Below, in pieces: positions 11,175 through 22,395 of a stretch of DNA of 64,000 bases. Source of the stretch: Tenrec ecaudatus (taxonomy: Eukaryota > Chordata > Mammalia > Afrosoricida > Tenrecidae); assembly GCF_050624435.1 (NCBI RefSeq), contig NC_134541.1, positions 100,436,805 through 100,500,804 of the forward strand. The letters run 5' to 3'. How positions within the stretch are numbered: the stretch's first letter is position 1; each line of letters opens with the position of its first letter. The notes below the pieces were generated by a model that worked only from the letters and a program-made list of their open reading frames with translations, searched no databases and had not been told where the DNA came from. The translations under genes were made by a program, and so were the position numbers.

Positions 11175-11181
11175 CGCTCAT
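11175..11181 (-). CDS. SNX29: SNX29 exon 1, coding part (ATGAGCG)
   Basis: Minus-strand ATGAGCG is followed at once by GTGAGTGG, a near-ideal splice donor, inside a CpG island. Human SNX29 starts MSGSQNND, which a split glycine codon after ATGAGCG would produce. SNX29 (formerly RUNDC2A; RUN domain, coiled coil and PX domain, a sorting nexin) is the next gene downstream of TNFRSF17 in the same orientation in human 16p13, and here it lies 11.5 kb downstream of TNFRSF17 in the same orientation. Only seven coding bases are in this exon, so the call leans on synteny and promoter context. I searched the minus-strand frames to position 1 for the RUN-domain exon and did not find it, so the intron runs out of the window. 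Confidence 0.82.
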
Positions 11182-11205
11182 GATGCCGCTCCCGGGGCCG
11201 GTGCC

Positions 11206-11243
11206 CGCGCCGCCGCCGCCGCTGCCGCCGCCGCCGCCGCCGC
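11206..11243 (-). repeat. (CGG)n trinucleotide tract in SNX29 5' UTR
   Basis: On the plus strand this is CCG repeated with one CTG interruption; on the transcribed minus strand it is CGG/GGC repeats about 25-60 bases before the start codon. It falls in the predicted 5' UTR. GC-rich triplets of this sort are unstable and can form hairpins or quadruplexes. Confidence 0.85.
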
Positions 11244-11425
11244 GGAGCTCCAGACAGGCCGGGAGTCGGCGCGCCAGCCCCGCCCGTCGCCCCGCCCCGG
11301 AAGTGCAGCGCCGCCGCTCTGGCCCCGCCCCCCGACCCGGAACGTAAACACGGGCGCCGGCGCGGGCCGCCCGAAACACCCGGAAATTGTGCCTTGAGTC
11401 TGGAGCCACGTGTGAAAACGCTGAA

Positions 11426-12104
11426 AGGAGGACCTAGCCCCGCTAGGCCATGAAGCCCAAGCCAGTTCCATGCCCCTCCGCGCGAACTTCCCGCCCGGGC
11501 ACACCTTGTGTGCCTGCGCACCGCGGCTGCAGATGGGAAGTTTGAGCTGCCTGTGAAGGAGCTCCCAAGCAACGGGAGCTGGGCGTCTGGAGAGGCTCCT
11601 GCCAGAAATGCAAGCCAGACGCCTCTTGTGATTGGTGGTGTGTTTTAGGGCACAAAAAAATCGCAAAAATAACTTAGGGCGTACTTTTATTGGGTATTAA
11701 ATGGGAAGTGACAGGCCAAGACTCCAGATGAGGGCACAAGGCCGTAATGAAGGGTTTGCTGAGATCACAGACTTAAGGACATGGGAGGGCAAAGGAAACT
11801 GTCACGAAAGCGTGACTGGATACAAATAAATACCAAACAGTTAAAGGGGGTGGGGCACAGAAGTGGGAAAGATGCTGTGATTGCTTTATGTTAGAGCTTA
11901 AAGATTGGTCTGGTCCAGGGCCTCTGAACAAGCCAATCAGGGCATGACTGTGGCACCCCAGTACAGCAGTTTCCATCAAGAACACACCCAAGACAGCCCC
12001 TAAAGAAGACTGCCCCTCCCTGGGCTGGTCAGCTGGCGTGGAAGTAATCCACTTTCTAGTGCACGCTGCCCAACTGTTCACATCCCAGGATAATGGTCAG
12101 AAGG
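11426..12104. other. No gene recognised
   Basis: 5' flank of SNX29. CpG density falls off after about 11560. The open frames here are not supported. Confidence 0.55.
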
Positions 12105-12262
12105 CATGGAAGCATAATCCAGGTGGAGACTCTGCAGGTGGATTTTGGGTTTCACTGCTATCCATAGCCTTCTGCAAACCAGGTGTTCAGAATTTAAGCG
12201 CTAAAGCAGTGCTTAAGGGTATCTGTGAGTTGGAACTGATTCGATGGCAGTCAGTAAGACAG
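12105..12262. repeat. Old L1 3' UTR piece and AfroSINE tail
   Basis: 12112-12212 is the complement of the old L1 3' UTR (ATCCAGGTGGAGACTCTGCA; GTGTTCAGAATTTAAGC), like 54350-54425 and 55375-55410. 12221-12262 is an AfroSINE tail (GTGAGTTGGAACTGATTCGA) on the plus strand. Confidence 0.65.
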
Positions 12263-13659
12263 TGTTTACTGCTTAGTATGAGCCGATTTTCAAAAGTCAG
12301 CATACATCTGGCCTCCTTCAAGCACCCTCCTCCTTCCTTCTTCCCCATTCGTCTCATAGAACTCTTACAAGAAGAGCGTGTGTTTCAGGGAAGCCATTAA
12401 AATATCCACAGAAAAAAACTGTTTAATGACTCAAACGTTATGGTCAGCAAAAGCATGCTTGTGAGCCTTGCCATTAAGACCTGATTTTGCAAATGCCAAC
12501 CAATCAGAATTTTCCTGTAAATTCCTGGATCCCCTATTATGCTCCAAAAATTCCTTTTGCTGCAGTATTTTATGAATCTTTACAAGCTACGGCCCAATAT
12601 CATTGATTCTTCAATAAACTTGTGAATTGTTAACACAAGCTCCAATTTTCCCCTTTACATAGCCGACCCACACCATTTTTCTAATAGGATGTGCTCATTT
12701 CATGCCTGTGTCAGTTTGTTAATTCTCACAATGTTTTAAACTTCATAATGCTATTGCCCATTCAATAGACCACAGCCTCGTGTCAACATATATGTCAACT
12801 TGTATGTGAAAAACCCAAGTACAGAATACTTGTTTGAGTCGTGTTATGACACGATTGGCTTCACTGCTGTGGCCTGGAAGCAAGCACACAGTATTGTCCA
12901 AATTCTACCTGTACATTGCCTCTCATCAGGTGATCTCCACCTCCCCAACCTGGGAGTTTATCTTTTTAAAAAACTACTCAACAGCAGTCAGGAGCTCTGT
13001 GGAGAAGGATGAGCTGTGGATTCGTGATGAAAAAGTGGAAAGCATGCAAACCCTAACCACAGAAGAGCTAAGGCACTCTTGACCCATCATCACACAGCAA
13101 ATTCTTGCAGCTATTGAAAACACTTAAGGAGAAGACTGTGGAGGCATGGGAAGTGGTGATGCATTCAGTGAAAACCCAAGGCAAAAGTTGGTCTGCCACG
13201 ATGACAACTGTGTCAAAATAGAGCAAATGAAAAAGAAAAAGGACTGCTGTCATCTGATTGAAAACTATAAATCCAGTCTATCAGAATGCACACACTAAAA
13301 ATTGTAATCATATTGGGGATTTTTAAAAAATAAGTCAAATAAGAGTAGTTAAGTTTGGTGAGATCGTCTTTTCCTTTTTTTTTCTTCGAAATTATGCTTT
13401 ACAGCTGTTTGTATTTTGTTCTTAAACAGTAGGTGTGACTCACTCCGTCCTCAGAAAGCCTAGTTTCAGACTCACTGCTCCTGTGGCAGTTGGCAGGATA
13501 AAGCCTCCCCTGCTTCACACGCTGTCAGGAAGATCATAGCACCCAGACCTTTTCATTGCACTTCAGGTAAGATCATTGTGCTTGTTCTTACATGTTCTAC
13601 CACTAGCCCACTTCTTTATGGGTCATTTTGTAAAGTATATTTTGGGAGACACAAGTCAA
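12263..13659. other. No gene recognised
   Basis: Intergenic between SNX29 and TNFRSF17. Nothing I can name; the longest frames (about 80 codons, 12800-13080) show no domain. An unrecognised old repeat is possible. Confidence 0.5.
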
Positions 13660-13664
13660 TCCAT

Positions 13665-13778
13665 GACAGCAACTAACACAAAGTGCTGTAGGAACCATCC
13701 AGGGCTAGAAACCACCTCTGCATACTCATTCCTACAGGGTTGCTCTGCCTTGGAACTGACTAGATAGAAACTAACAGT
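13665..13778 (+). repeat. Weak AfroSINE fragment
   Basis: Only the tail (CTTGGAACTGACTAGATAG) is convincing. Confidence 0.4.
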
Positions 13779-13784
13779 CTTTAA

Positions 13785-13950
13785 AACAGTCCTCTGAGTG
13801 GATAGTGTTATTCTCATTCCACAGACTAGAGTAAATAATTTTTCCATTGTCCATCAAGACCTGTAACTTCCTAGTAAGAGAACCAGAATTCGTACCTCCG
13901 CGGTCTAGCACCAAAAGCCTGACCCTTAAGCCACTCAATTATATTGGCAT
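13785..13950 (+). repeat. MIR
   Basis: GTTATTCTCATTCCACAGAC, TAACTTCCTAGTAAGAGAAC and CCTTAAGCCACTCAATTATA follow the MIR consensus in order. Confidence 0.75.
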
Positions 13951-13959
13951 CTTGCTTGG

Positions 13960-14110
13960 TAAAGTAGCGGAGCAGTGAAAAAGAGGAAGACCTTCAACAA
14001 GATGGATTAGCAACAGTGGCTGCGTCAATGGGTTCAAACATAAGAATAGTTGTGAGGATGGCACAGGACCCAGCAGTGGTTTGTTCTGTCAGAACCAACT
14101 CTACTGGGCC
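13960..14110 (+). mobile_element. RTE LINE 3' end
   Basis: TTGGTAAAGTAGCGGAGCAG, CAGTGGCTGCGTCAATGGGT and TCAAACATAAGAATAG match the 3' end of the RTE at 6275-7920. Confidence 0.8.
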
Positions 14111-14689
14111 CCGAATAAAGCCAAGAAGGCAGAAAGTTCCCACTTAAGTTCCCCATATCCTAGACCTAGCACAAATGTCACAGAGCCCCGAGATTGTTTC
14201 TTTTCTTTTCTTTTTTTTGAGAAATATTTCTCTAGAGATTTATTTAGGTATTCATTTTTTGCTTTTGATTTATTCACAAATATATATTTACAGTTATTGA
14301 GTGCATAGCACTGTACACTTATATTTCTTAAAATGAGATCATGATATGATTTGAGCCTTTTTTCCCACTTAACAATATGTTTGTAGACATTAGGGTGCAC
14401 CATAAACTTTTTTAAAACTCCATTGTGTACAATATTTTACTATTTCTAGAGGTACTGTAAAGATTGCCTACAGGAGCCCCAATATCTTGAAGGGCTCTGT
14501 CGTATCTTGGCAGTAACCAAATAAATAAAGTTAATACGACCAGAAGGTATCCCTGTTGCATTGCCTGTAATCAAACTCCAGGGAGGGAACCCAGAACCCT
14601 CCCCAGTAATGGCTAACATTGCAGCCACTCAAAACTAAGGAACTCAAGCATAAAATGTAGTTCATGTGAGGGCGGGGAAAAATAGATCA
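14111..14689. other. No gene recognised
   Basis: AT-rich, unassigned. A TTTTC-rich stretch is at 14199-14217. The 100-codon minus-strand frame is lysine-rich and not supported. Confidence 0.5.
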
Positions 14690-14990
14690 ACCTATCAGGA
14701 TTTAAATCCTAAATCTGCAAATTACTGGTTATGTTAACTTGTACGACTTCTGTTCTGTCATTGCAATAAGGCTTTAAAAGGTTCAGGAAAAACAGAAATA
14801 AAAAAATAATGGACTATTCCCACCAGCTTTTTGAAGCCCCCTCATACCTATAAAATGGGGATAATTGTGGCCCACCAACCTTTCCATTTTCTGTGCCCAT
14901 TGCACGAGTTAGTGCATGCAAGCTCTTAGAAGAATGTCTATTAAACTCAGGAAGATACAGGTACATTTTAAGGTAATCACAAGATAAGTA
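14690..14990 (-). repeat. MIR split by a palindromic MITE
   Basis: CAAATTACTGGTTATGTTAA ... before, and TATAAAATGGGGATAATTGT, TGCATGCAAGCTCTTAGAAG after, follow the complement of MIR. The MITE (copy 2, 14771-14846: AAAAGGTTCAGGAAAAAC ... CAGCTTTTTGAAGCCCCCTC) interrupts it. Confidence 0.7.
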
Positions 14991-15464
14991 AACTATTCAA
15001 ACCATTGAATTGTATGATATGTGAATTATTTACTAATAAAGCTACTTTTTAAAAATTTTAATAGAAATAAAGCTCATTTTAAAAATCTATGCATCAAAAT
15101 ATAAAATAAAACAGTAAACATGAAATCAATAACAATATCTACAAACAAAAATAAAACTAAATGATACAAAGAAACCAACACCATCTCACACACACACACA
15201 CACGCACACCAAAAACACAAAACATTACATAAGCAAAAGTTATACCTATTGATAATCACAATGAATATAAATAGCATAGATGTACCAGTAAAGAGAAAGA
15301 ATAACAGAATGGATTAAAAACACAACCCATCTGTTCACTGTCTGCCAAAAGCACATCCTAGGCAAAAAGATATACACTAAAATTCAAAGAGTAGGAAAAA
15401 AATTGAGCAAACAACCAAAAATGAGCAGGAGGTCAATGTCATTCCTTATTAATATAGACTTAAG
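14960..15464 (+). mobile_element. L1 3' end followed by L1 ORF2 debris and (CA)n
   Basis: CCATTGAATTGTATGATATG ... AATAAAGCTACTTTTTAAAA is an old L1 terminus. 15295-15420 (GAATGGATTAAAAACACAAC, AGCACATCCTAGGCAAAAAG) is L1 ORF2-like. A short (CA)n run is at 15187-15209. Confidence 0.6.
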
Positions 15465-15700
15465 ATAAAATAATAATTTATAAATTATTAAGTGTTCATG
15501 AGGGAGGGGGTAGTGGGGAGGGAGGGGGAGATAAAAAAGGAAAATGAGCTGATTCTAGGAACCCAAGTGGAAGGCAAATTTTGAGAATGATGAGGGCAAT
15601 GAATGTATAAGGGTGCTTTACTGAATTGATGTATTATGGATTGTGGTAAGAGTTGTATGAACTCCAATAAAATGATTTATTAAAAAGAGAGAGAGAGAGA
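15465..15700 (+). mobile_element. L1 3' end
   Basis: AATTTATAAATTATTAAGTG, TGTTCATGAGGGAGGGGG, TTGAGAATGATGAGGGCAAT and CAATAAAATGATTTATTAAA are the hallmark terminus of the younger L1 family, followed by (GA)n. Confidence 0.9.
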
Positions 15701-15892
15701 CTTTAGGGTAAAAGTCACCATAAAAGACAAGGAATGTAACCATAATAAATACTTACATACCCAAGACAGGACTCAAAAATACATGAAACTAACAACATTG
15801 AAAAGAAAAATAATTCCAAAATAAAAGTAGGAGACTTCAAATGCCACTTTCAATAAAGGTCAGAAAAACCAAAAACTCAACAACAATATACA

Positions 15893-16232
15893 CAAACTCA
15901 CTGTCATAAAGTCAGTCGTGATTCATGGTAACCTATGGGCAGAGTAGAACTGCCCTGTGGGTTTCGGAAGCTATATATCTTTAAGGTCGCAGAACGTTTC
16001 ATCTTTCTATCTCAAAGCAGCTGATGGTTTTGAACTACTGATAACCCACTATGCTACCACTGTTCCTAGCAATGATGTAGAAGATCTAAATGCCACAAAT
16101 GGGAGAAATATGAGGCTTTCTACTCTCATACGGAGTTACAGTCTCAGAAACTGACAGGGTCAGTTCTACTCTGTCCTATAGGTTTGCTATGAGTCAGAAT
16201 CAGCTTGGTGGCAGTGAGTCTGGTTTTTGAGT
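15893..16232. repeat. Two AfroSINEs, opposite orientation
   Basis: 15893-16075 is minus (complement of tail GTCATAAAGTCAGTCGTGAT, then of head). About 16100-16232 is plus (GAGTTACAGTCTCAGAAACT, TATGAGTCAGAATCAGCTTG, ending in GTTTTTG). Confidence 0.8.
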
Positions 16233-16305
16233 TAAATGTCAGAATCAACCAGTTTGACAGACATAAACAGAACACACGAGCCAACAGCAGCCAAGTATAT
16301 GGTGG

Positions 16306-16375
16306 CATCAAAAGTTTGTGGAAAATGGAATTAAAAGATAATTGAAATTTTCCAATTTTTTGAAGCCCCTGTTAC
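16306..16375. mobile_element. Palindromic mariner-like MITE, copy 3
   Basis: GGCATCAAAAGTTTGTGGAA ... TTTTTTGAAGCCCCTGTTA with TA at each side. Inserted in the old L1. Confidence 0.7.
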
Positions 16376-16504
16376 ATGGGTCATTCTCCAGAATAGACCA
16401 CATTTTAGAACATAAAGTAAGCTTCATAAAATCCAAAACATTTCAATGATAACAGCATTTTCTCTGATCACAATGCTATAAACTTAGAAAGTGATAACAG
16501 GAAC

Positions 16505-16665
16505 CCAAACCCAAATTCATTGCCATTGAGTTGATGCCAACTCACAGTGACCCTGTAGGACAGGGTAGAACTGCCCTTGTGGGTTTTGAAGACAATAACT
16601 GTTTATAGAATTAGAAAGCTTCATCTTTTTCCCTCAGAGTGGGCCATTTGGTGGGAGTAACAAAG
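16505..16665 (-). repeat. AfroSINE
   Basis: The plus strand reads TCATTGCCATTGAGTTGATG, CAACTCACAGTGACCCTGTA, then AGAACTGCCCTTGTGGGTTT, the complement of the 3' half. Confidence 0.85.
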
Positions 16666-17084
16666 GCCGTATTAAATAATTTAATTAAATAATTCACTGC
16701 ATTACAGAGGGACCTAACAAAATTAATGCTCAGAAGGTAAATGTATAGCTAAAATTACAGACTCCAAAAAATAATACAGAGCCAAAATTGTTAACTCTAT
16801 AACTAGAGCAAATAGAGTAGCAAAAGATGCCCATCCTTGCCAAGAAAAAGAAATACTGAAGAAAAGAGCAGATAAAGACCTGAAAAAACTATAGAAAGAA
16901 TCTGTAAGACCAGAAATTGATTTTTTGAAAGGGTCAATAAAATCAACAAACCACTGGTCAAATTGATTAAAGAAAAGCAAATAACCCAAATATAAAGAGA
17001 AATGAGTGACATTACAACAGAACCAACTAAAATTTAAAAAAATTTTTAAGAGAGATCATGACAAAATGCTATAAAAAATTATGC

Positions 17085-17968
17085 TTATTCCATGATGCTC
17101 ACCTTCCCAACACGACCGCTGAAGATAAATGTGTGCATAAGCAAATGGGGTGAAGAAAGCTGATGGTGCCCGGCTAATAAAAGATATAGCATCTGGGGTC
17201 TTAAAGGCTTGAAGGTAAACAAGCGGCCATCTAGCTCAGAAGCAACAAAGCCCACATGGAGAAACACACCAGCCTGTGTGATCACAAGGTGTCGAAGGGA
17301 AGAGGGAGGTATCAGGCATCAAAGAACAAAAAATCATATCATTGTGAATGAGGGGAGTGCAGAGTGGAGACCCAAAGCCATCTGTAGGCAGCTGGCCATC
17401 CCCTTACAGAAGGGTTGCATGGGAGGAGACAAACCAGTCAGGGTGCAGTGTAGCAACAATAAAATATAAAACTTTCCTCTAGTTCTTAAATGCTTCCTCC
17501 CCCCACTATCATGATCCCAATTCTACCTTACAAGCCTGGCTAGACCAGAGGGTGTACACTGGTACAGATAGGAACTGGAAACACAGGGAATCCAGGACAG
17601 ATGAACCCTTCAGAACCTGTGATCAGAGTGACAGTACTGGGAGGATAGAGGGAAGGTGGGGTAGAAAGGGGGAACCAATTACAAGGATCTACATATAACC
17701 CCCTTCCCTGGGGGTGGGACAACAGAAAAGTGGGTGAAGGGAGATGTTGGACAGTGTAATACATGAAAAAATAATAATTTATAAATTATCATGGGTTCAT
17801 GAGGGAGGGGGGACAGGGAGGGAGGAGGAAAAATGAGCTGATACCAAGGGCTCAAATAGAAAGCAAATGTTTTGAGAATGATGAGACAACAAATGTGCAA
17901 ATGTGTTTGACATACAATGGATGGATGGTGGTAAGAGTTGTAATAAAATAATTTTTTAAGTGAGAATG
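17085..17968 (+). mobile_element. L1 3' UTR (younger family), 5'-truncated, in old L1
   Basis: CATGATGCTCACCTTCCCAA, AAGCGGCCATCTAGCTCAGA, AGCAACAAAGCCCACATGGA, GAACCCTTCAGAACCTGTGA, and the AATTTATAAATTATCATGGG ... TAATAAAATAATTTTTTAAG terminus run in the expected order. L1 ORF2 sequence resumes at about 17970 (GAATGGTTCAACTTTAGAAA). Confidence 0.9.
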
Positions 17969-18828
17969 GTTCAACTTTAGAAAAGCAATAAATGTAAACT
18001 ACCACATATATAAAACCAAATAAAAGGGTCCCATGATCATTTCAGTTGATGCAGAAAAGGTATTTGATAAAATATAACTCACTTTAATGATAAAAAATAC
18101 TTTCAAAAAATTTTTGAATAGAAGGGAAATACCTTATACTAAAAAGTATATTTATACAAAGCAATAGCCAACATTATTCTCAATGAAGAGAAACTTAAAT
18201 CATTTCCCTTGAGAACAGAAAACAGACATAAATGCCCTTAAATTGGTAAGAAAATTTACCATATTCACAGTAGTTCTGATCCTATACATAGAAAATTGCA
18301 AACATTCCATAAGAAAGCTACTGGAACTAATTGAAGGATTCAGCAAACTTGCAGGAGCTAGGATCAACATACAAAAATCATACATCAAGAAAGAGAACTT
18401 TTAAAAGGAAATCAGGGACAAAATACCTTTTACAATATCTCCCCCACAAAAGACAGGGTATTTAGGAATAAATCTAACCAGGGATGTAAAAGCCTTATGT
18501 AAGGAAAACCAGGAAGGGTGAATAATGAGGTTAAGAGTTCCTGGGCAGTAAAGCAGGGGAGGTTGGGATAGTGTAATAGAGAGCCAATAACAAGAAGGGA
18601 GAAAATGCTTTAAAACTGATTGTGGTAGTGATTATACACTTCTTTATATAACTTAACTATTGAATTATATGATGTTTGGATTATGTCCTCATAAAACCAT
18701 TTTTTAAAAAAAAAGCAAACTACTGCAAAAGACCAAAAAAAAAATCTATATATAAACAAACAAAAAACCCTGTTCATGGATAGGTAGACTTAACATTGTG
18801 AAACTAGCAATACTACCCAAAGCAATTG
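17969..18828 (+). mobile_element. Old L1 ORF2, with a second old L1 3' end inside
   Basis: GTTCAACTTTAGAAAAGCAA, TATTTGATAAAATATAACTC, TTAGGAATAAATCTAACCAG and CATGGATAGGTAGACTTAAC are L1 ORF2. 18490-18715 (TAATAGAGAGCCAATAACAA ... CATAAAACCATTTTTTAAAA) is the terminus of the older L1 subfamily, inserted in between. Confidence 0.8.
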
Positions 18829-19405
18829 TGTCAGACAGGGTTCTCTAGAGAGACAAACAAGATTGCTAGTAATTTTATATATTTTTTTGTAAAGATCTAT
18901 AACACAAGAAATGAACTGTTCAATTATATACAGATAGATAGATATATAATGCAAGAAACGAACAGTTAAATTATAAAGCAATACAAATGGCTCAGTGCAA
19001 CTCACTCCCATGAGAGAGTTGTGAGACACTGGCAGTCCTTTAAGTCTTGAGGGCCGCCAGTCAGTCCTCTGTAAAGAGAGCTAGGCTATATCAGCACAGG
19101 CAGCAAACAGCAAGGCAGGTCACCAACCATCAGCCAGGTCACCAACTGTCAGTCCCCAGCTCCAGAGATATACATTCCAATCGTGTGGTCTTAGGAACCT
19201 CAACTTACAGCCACACAGTTCATAGGCCAGGCGTCCCACAGGTAGTGTAGCCTATAAATTGAGGCACAGAACAAGCAAGGCAGCAGCACACTGGTCTGAT
19301 GATCAAAGAGGGAGAGACAAGAAAGGCAAGGCTCACTGAGCTATTTATCTCTCCGCCCTTCAATTAATCCTACGTGTTTATCGGCCAGGCTGACACAATA
19401 AACTA
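18829..19405 (-). mobile_element. LTR-like repeat ('GTGTCAACTTGAC...TTCTCTGGAGAACCC' type)
   Basis: Starts ACAGGGTTCTCTAGAGAGAC and ends GCCAGGCTGACACAAT on the plus strand, the complement of a common mammalian repeat that runs from GTGTCAACTTG to TCTCTGGAGAACCCTG. Class not certain. Related copies: 30912-30980 with 34948-35385, 51508-52017, and 36262-36770. Confidence 0.6.
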
Positions 19406-20310
19406 TCTCAGCAATCTATATGTAAAATGTAATTTTGATACAAACTCCAACAACATTATTTAACTTTATATGAAAAGAAAAGAGGCCCAGATAAGTAATA
19501 CACTACTGACGAAGAACAAAGTAGGAGGCCTCACACTACCTGGTCTTAGAACCAACTATAGTGGTCAGAACAGCCTGGTATTGGTACAATAACAGGTACA
19601 TAGACAAATGGACCAGAATTGAGAATCTAGAAGTAAATCTATGTATCCATTAAATGGGGAGAGATAGTCTCTTTAACAAATGATGCTGGAAAATTGGATG
19701 TCTATCTGTAGAAAAGTGAAACCAGACCCATACCTCACACCGTATGCAAAAACTAACTCAAAATGAGTCAGATACATAAATGTAAAACTATAAAGATTAT
19801 GGAAGAAAAATAGGAACAATGCTCCAAAACCGAACCAAACTCCCTCCCATCAAGTCACTTCCAACTCAGTGATCCAAAAGTTAGCAAATATTTGGCCAAA
19901 TTATAGGAAGATTGGAATCCCCCTACACTGCTGGTGGGAATTGTAAAACCCTACAACCACTATGGGAACCACTATGTGGCACTTCTTGAAAAGCTAAACA
20001 CAGAAATACCATATGATCCAGCAATCTCATTCCTAAGTGTATACTCTGAGAACCACGGCATGAACAGACCCACTCACACTGCTAGTCAATGCAGCACCTT
20101 AAGTCTCCATCACAGAGGCCCGGATGAACAAACTGTGGAACATACCACCATGGTATACTATGCAGCAATAAAGAATAGTGATGAATCCAAGAAACATTGC
20201 ACAGCATAGATGAATTTGAAGGACATTGTGCTGAATGGAATAAGTCAAGCACAAAAGGACAAATAATATAAACCACTATTTTTTAAAAGATTTACAAATC
20301 ATCCACTATT
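19406..20310 (+). mobile_element. Old L1 ORF2, C-terminal part
   Basis: GAGGCCTCACACTACCTGGT, TGGTATTGGTACAATAACAG, ACAAATGATGCTGGAAAATT, CCCTACACTGCTGGTGGGAA, ATACCATATGATCCAGCAAT and TATACTATGCAGCAATAAAG follow L1 ORF2 to its end. A SINE tail (19826-19878) and many stops show decay. It continues the L1 begun near 15.3 kb. Confidence 0.85.
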
Positions 20311-21615
20311 TTTTCAAATATTTACACAAGATTGTAAAAATTCTTAGATGATTATCAAGAATGGAATTGGGAAGGAGAAAAAATTACTAACTAGATAGAG
20401 AACACATGGTTCGCAACAGTGAAGGGAAAGGCAATACACAATATGAGAAAAGTCAGCACAATGTGACCAAGGCAAAGGAACACAGTGAGACGCAGACAAG
20501 AATAAAGCCCAACTATAGAGTCACTGTGAGTCAGAATAAATTTTATGGCAGTAAATTTGGCTGGTTATTTCTTTTTTTACTTAGAACAGTTCCTGCAAAA
20601 TAGATAATCTTGCAACAATGTATTAAACTATTTTACAAATGGATTCATAGGTAGATTGGTTTACTAAAAAGCTGTGGAAGGGTGTACAGGTACACACCCA
20701 CCTGCAGATACACATTTGGTTGTGGGTATTTCCACATACATAATTATAGGTGCTACATATATCTCAATACAGACATTAGAGCACACAAGGACAGCGTCAT
20801 GGAAACTTCTCAGGCAGAACCAGACACCTCACAACAATGTGCCTAAGTCTGAAGGCAACAGACCATAGACTCAGTGCACATCTACATCAATTGATACAGC
20901 ATAGTTAGTAGAGACCATGTTCTGCATCCTGCTTTGGAGAATGGTGTGTGGAGTGGTAAAGCTTTACAAGCAGCCATCTAAGATACAAGTATTGGTCTCT
21001 TCCTGCCCAGAGCAAAGGAGTAACAAGAACGCCAAAGAGTCAAAGGAACAATTAGTCCAAAGGACGAGAAGACCAGAGGAACCAAGTATACATGACCCCA
21101 AGACCAGAAGAACTAGATGGTACTCAGCTACCACCGCTGACCTCCCTGGCTGGGATCATAGCCAAGGGTCCTAGCAAGCATAGGAGAAAAACATAGACCA
21201 AGTAATCAAATTCACACACACACACACACACACACACAAGTAGACTTATAGCTGACAGAAACTGGTGAAATCTTCAAGACTTTGGCCCTAAGATACCCTT
21301 CTGACATGGAACTGAAGCCATCCCCAGAGACCACCTTTCAGTGAAACAATAGAGAGGGCCATACAATAACACAGAGAGTTCTTTAGAACCATTTATCATG
21401 CGAGATCCAAAGCAAAAATGAGAAGGCAGCAAGGAGCAGAAAGTCCAGACACCAGGAAATAAGGAACCCAGGGCAGAAAAGGGGGAGAGTGCTGACACAC
21501 AATGAGAAATGCAACCAAGTCATGGAATCATGGACAAAATATTGAATGGGAAGTTAATTTGTTCTGTAAACTTTCACCTAAAGCACAACAAAAATCTAAA
21601 AACAACAGTGTCCGG
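20311..21615 (+). mobile_element. L1-lineage 3' UTR, with SINE tail and (CA)n
   Basis: Non-coding sequence downstream of the L1 ORF2. 21270-21610 (GACTTTGGCCCTAAGATACC, ATTGAATGGGAAGTTAATTT, GTAAACTTTCACCTAAAGCA) resembles 47690-47890, so it is a repeated 3' UTR type. An AfroSINE tail lies at 20505-20570 (CACTGTGAGTCAGAATAAAT) and (CA)n at 21213-21238. Confidence 0.6.
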
Positions 21616-21635
21616 CACATTAATAAGGCTACATG

Positions 21636-21815
21636 AATGTTGTTGCTGCTGCTCAGTGCTAGCCTGTTGGTTCAAGTCCAGCAGAACAAAACACTGCCCG
21701 GACTGAAGCATTCTTACCATCTTTGTTATATTTGAGCCCATTGTCGCAGCTCCTGTGTCAATTGAGGGTCTTCTCTTTTTCATTGAGCTGCTTGCTAAGC
21801 ATGATGTCCACCTCC
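21636..21815 (-). mobile_element. RTE LINE 3' end
   Basis: The plus strand shows the complement of the RTE 3' end: TTGTTGCTGCTGCT, GAGCCCATTGTCGCAGCTCC, AAGCATGATGTCCACCTCCA. Confidence 0.8.
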
Positions 21816-22189
21816 AGGGACTGTAATGTCAGGACACATTAGCTTTGGGTCTGAAAAGGGTACCTGGTATACTTTTATCCCAGTTTTCAATTACACATCG
21901 ATTTGCCCTGAAATGAACACATGCATGGACAGGAGGGAAGTGACCTACCCACAGGCAGGGGTGACTCAGATCTACACACTGCAGCGATTTTTTTTAACAA
22001 GTCAAGAATTTAATCATGAAACAAAGAACTTGTCCGTACAAAATTCCCAACAAGGCAGAGCAATCTAACACAATGAGTTTCCAGAATCAGTGACTAAAAA
22101 GCCTTGTGAGCAAGTGGTAACTAGAGCTATCCTAAAGCAATATGCTGCTTCGGCTTTTCCATTTGGCAAAAGACTTTCAAAATATCTCA
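21816..22189. other. No gene recognised
   Basis: Downstream flank of TNFRSF17. An ATTAAA is present on the minus strand near 22012, one candidate poly(A) signal, unproven. Confidence 0.45.
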
Positions 22190-22395
22190 AAACCCACTGC
22201 TATCGAGTCCAGCTGACTCATGTTACCCTAAAGGACAGAGTAGAATCACCCGGCCTCCCAGGGCTTCCAAGGCTGTCCATCTTCATGGAAGCAGACACCC
22301 AGCTCGTTCCCATCCAGAGCCACTGGGGGATTTAAGCCACCGACACTCTGGTTAGCAGTGGAGCACTTTAATTTCACCACCAGGGCTTCTTAAAG
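22190..22395 (-). repeat. AfroSINE downstream of TNFRSF17
   Basis: Nearly full, minus orientation: CCCACTGCTATCGAGTCCAG at its 3' end, complement of the head at GGTTAGCAGTGGAGCAC ... CACCACCAGGGCTTC. Confidence 0.88.

Larger units (their letters stand above)
10150..11425 (-). promoter_or_regulatory. SNX29: CpG island, SNX29 promoter, 5' UTR and start of intron 1
   Basis: This is the only long GC- and CpG-rich stretch in the window. Densest CpG is at 11160-11370, around and upstream of the ATG at 11181, with several CCGCCC/GGGCGG Sp1-type boxes (for example 11279-11330). No TATA box is seen, as usual for a housekeeping CpG-island promoter. The 10480-11160 part, in intron 1 just past the donor, is very G-rich on the plus strand. 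Several open frames of 60-180 codons cross the island on both strands; they are by-products of high GC. Confidence 0.85.
15701..17084 (+). mobile_element. Old L1 ORF2 fragments, interrupted
   Basis: AATGTAACCATAATAAATAC, GTAGGAGACTTCAAATGCCA, TTTGACAGACATAAACAGAA, AATAGACCACATTTTAGAAC, CAATAAAATCAACAAACCAC and GAAATGAGTGACATTACAAC follow L1 ORF2 in order. The reading frame is destroyed. SINEs (15893-16232, 16505-16665) and a MITE (16306-16375) interrupt it. Confidence 0.8.

Noticed and set aside
10016-11666. Several 60-180-codon frames on both strands of the CpG island
   Set aside because: High GC removes stop codons; the alanine and glycine runs come from the CGG repeat read in other frames. 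Only the seven-base SNX29 exon is supported.
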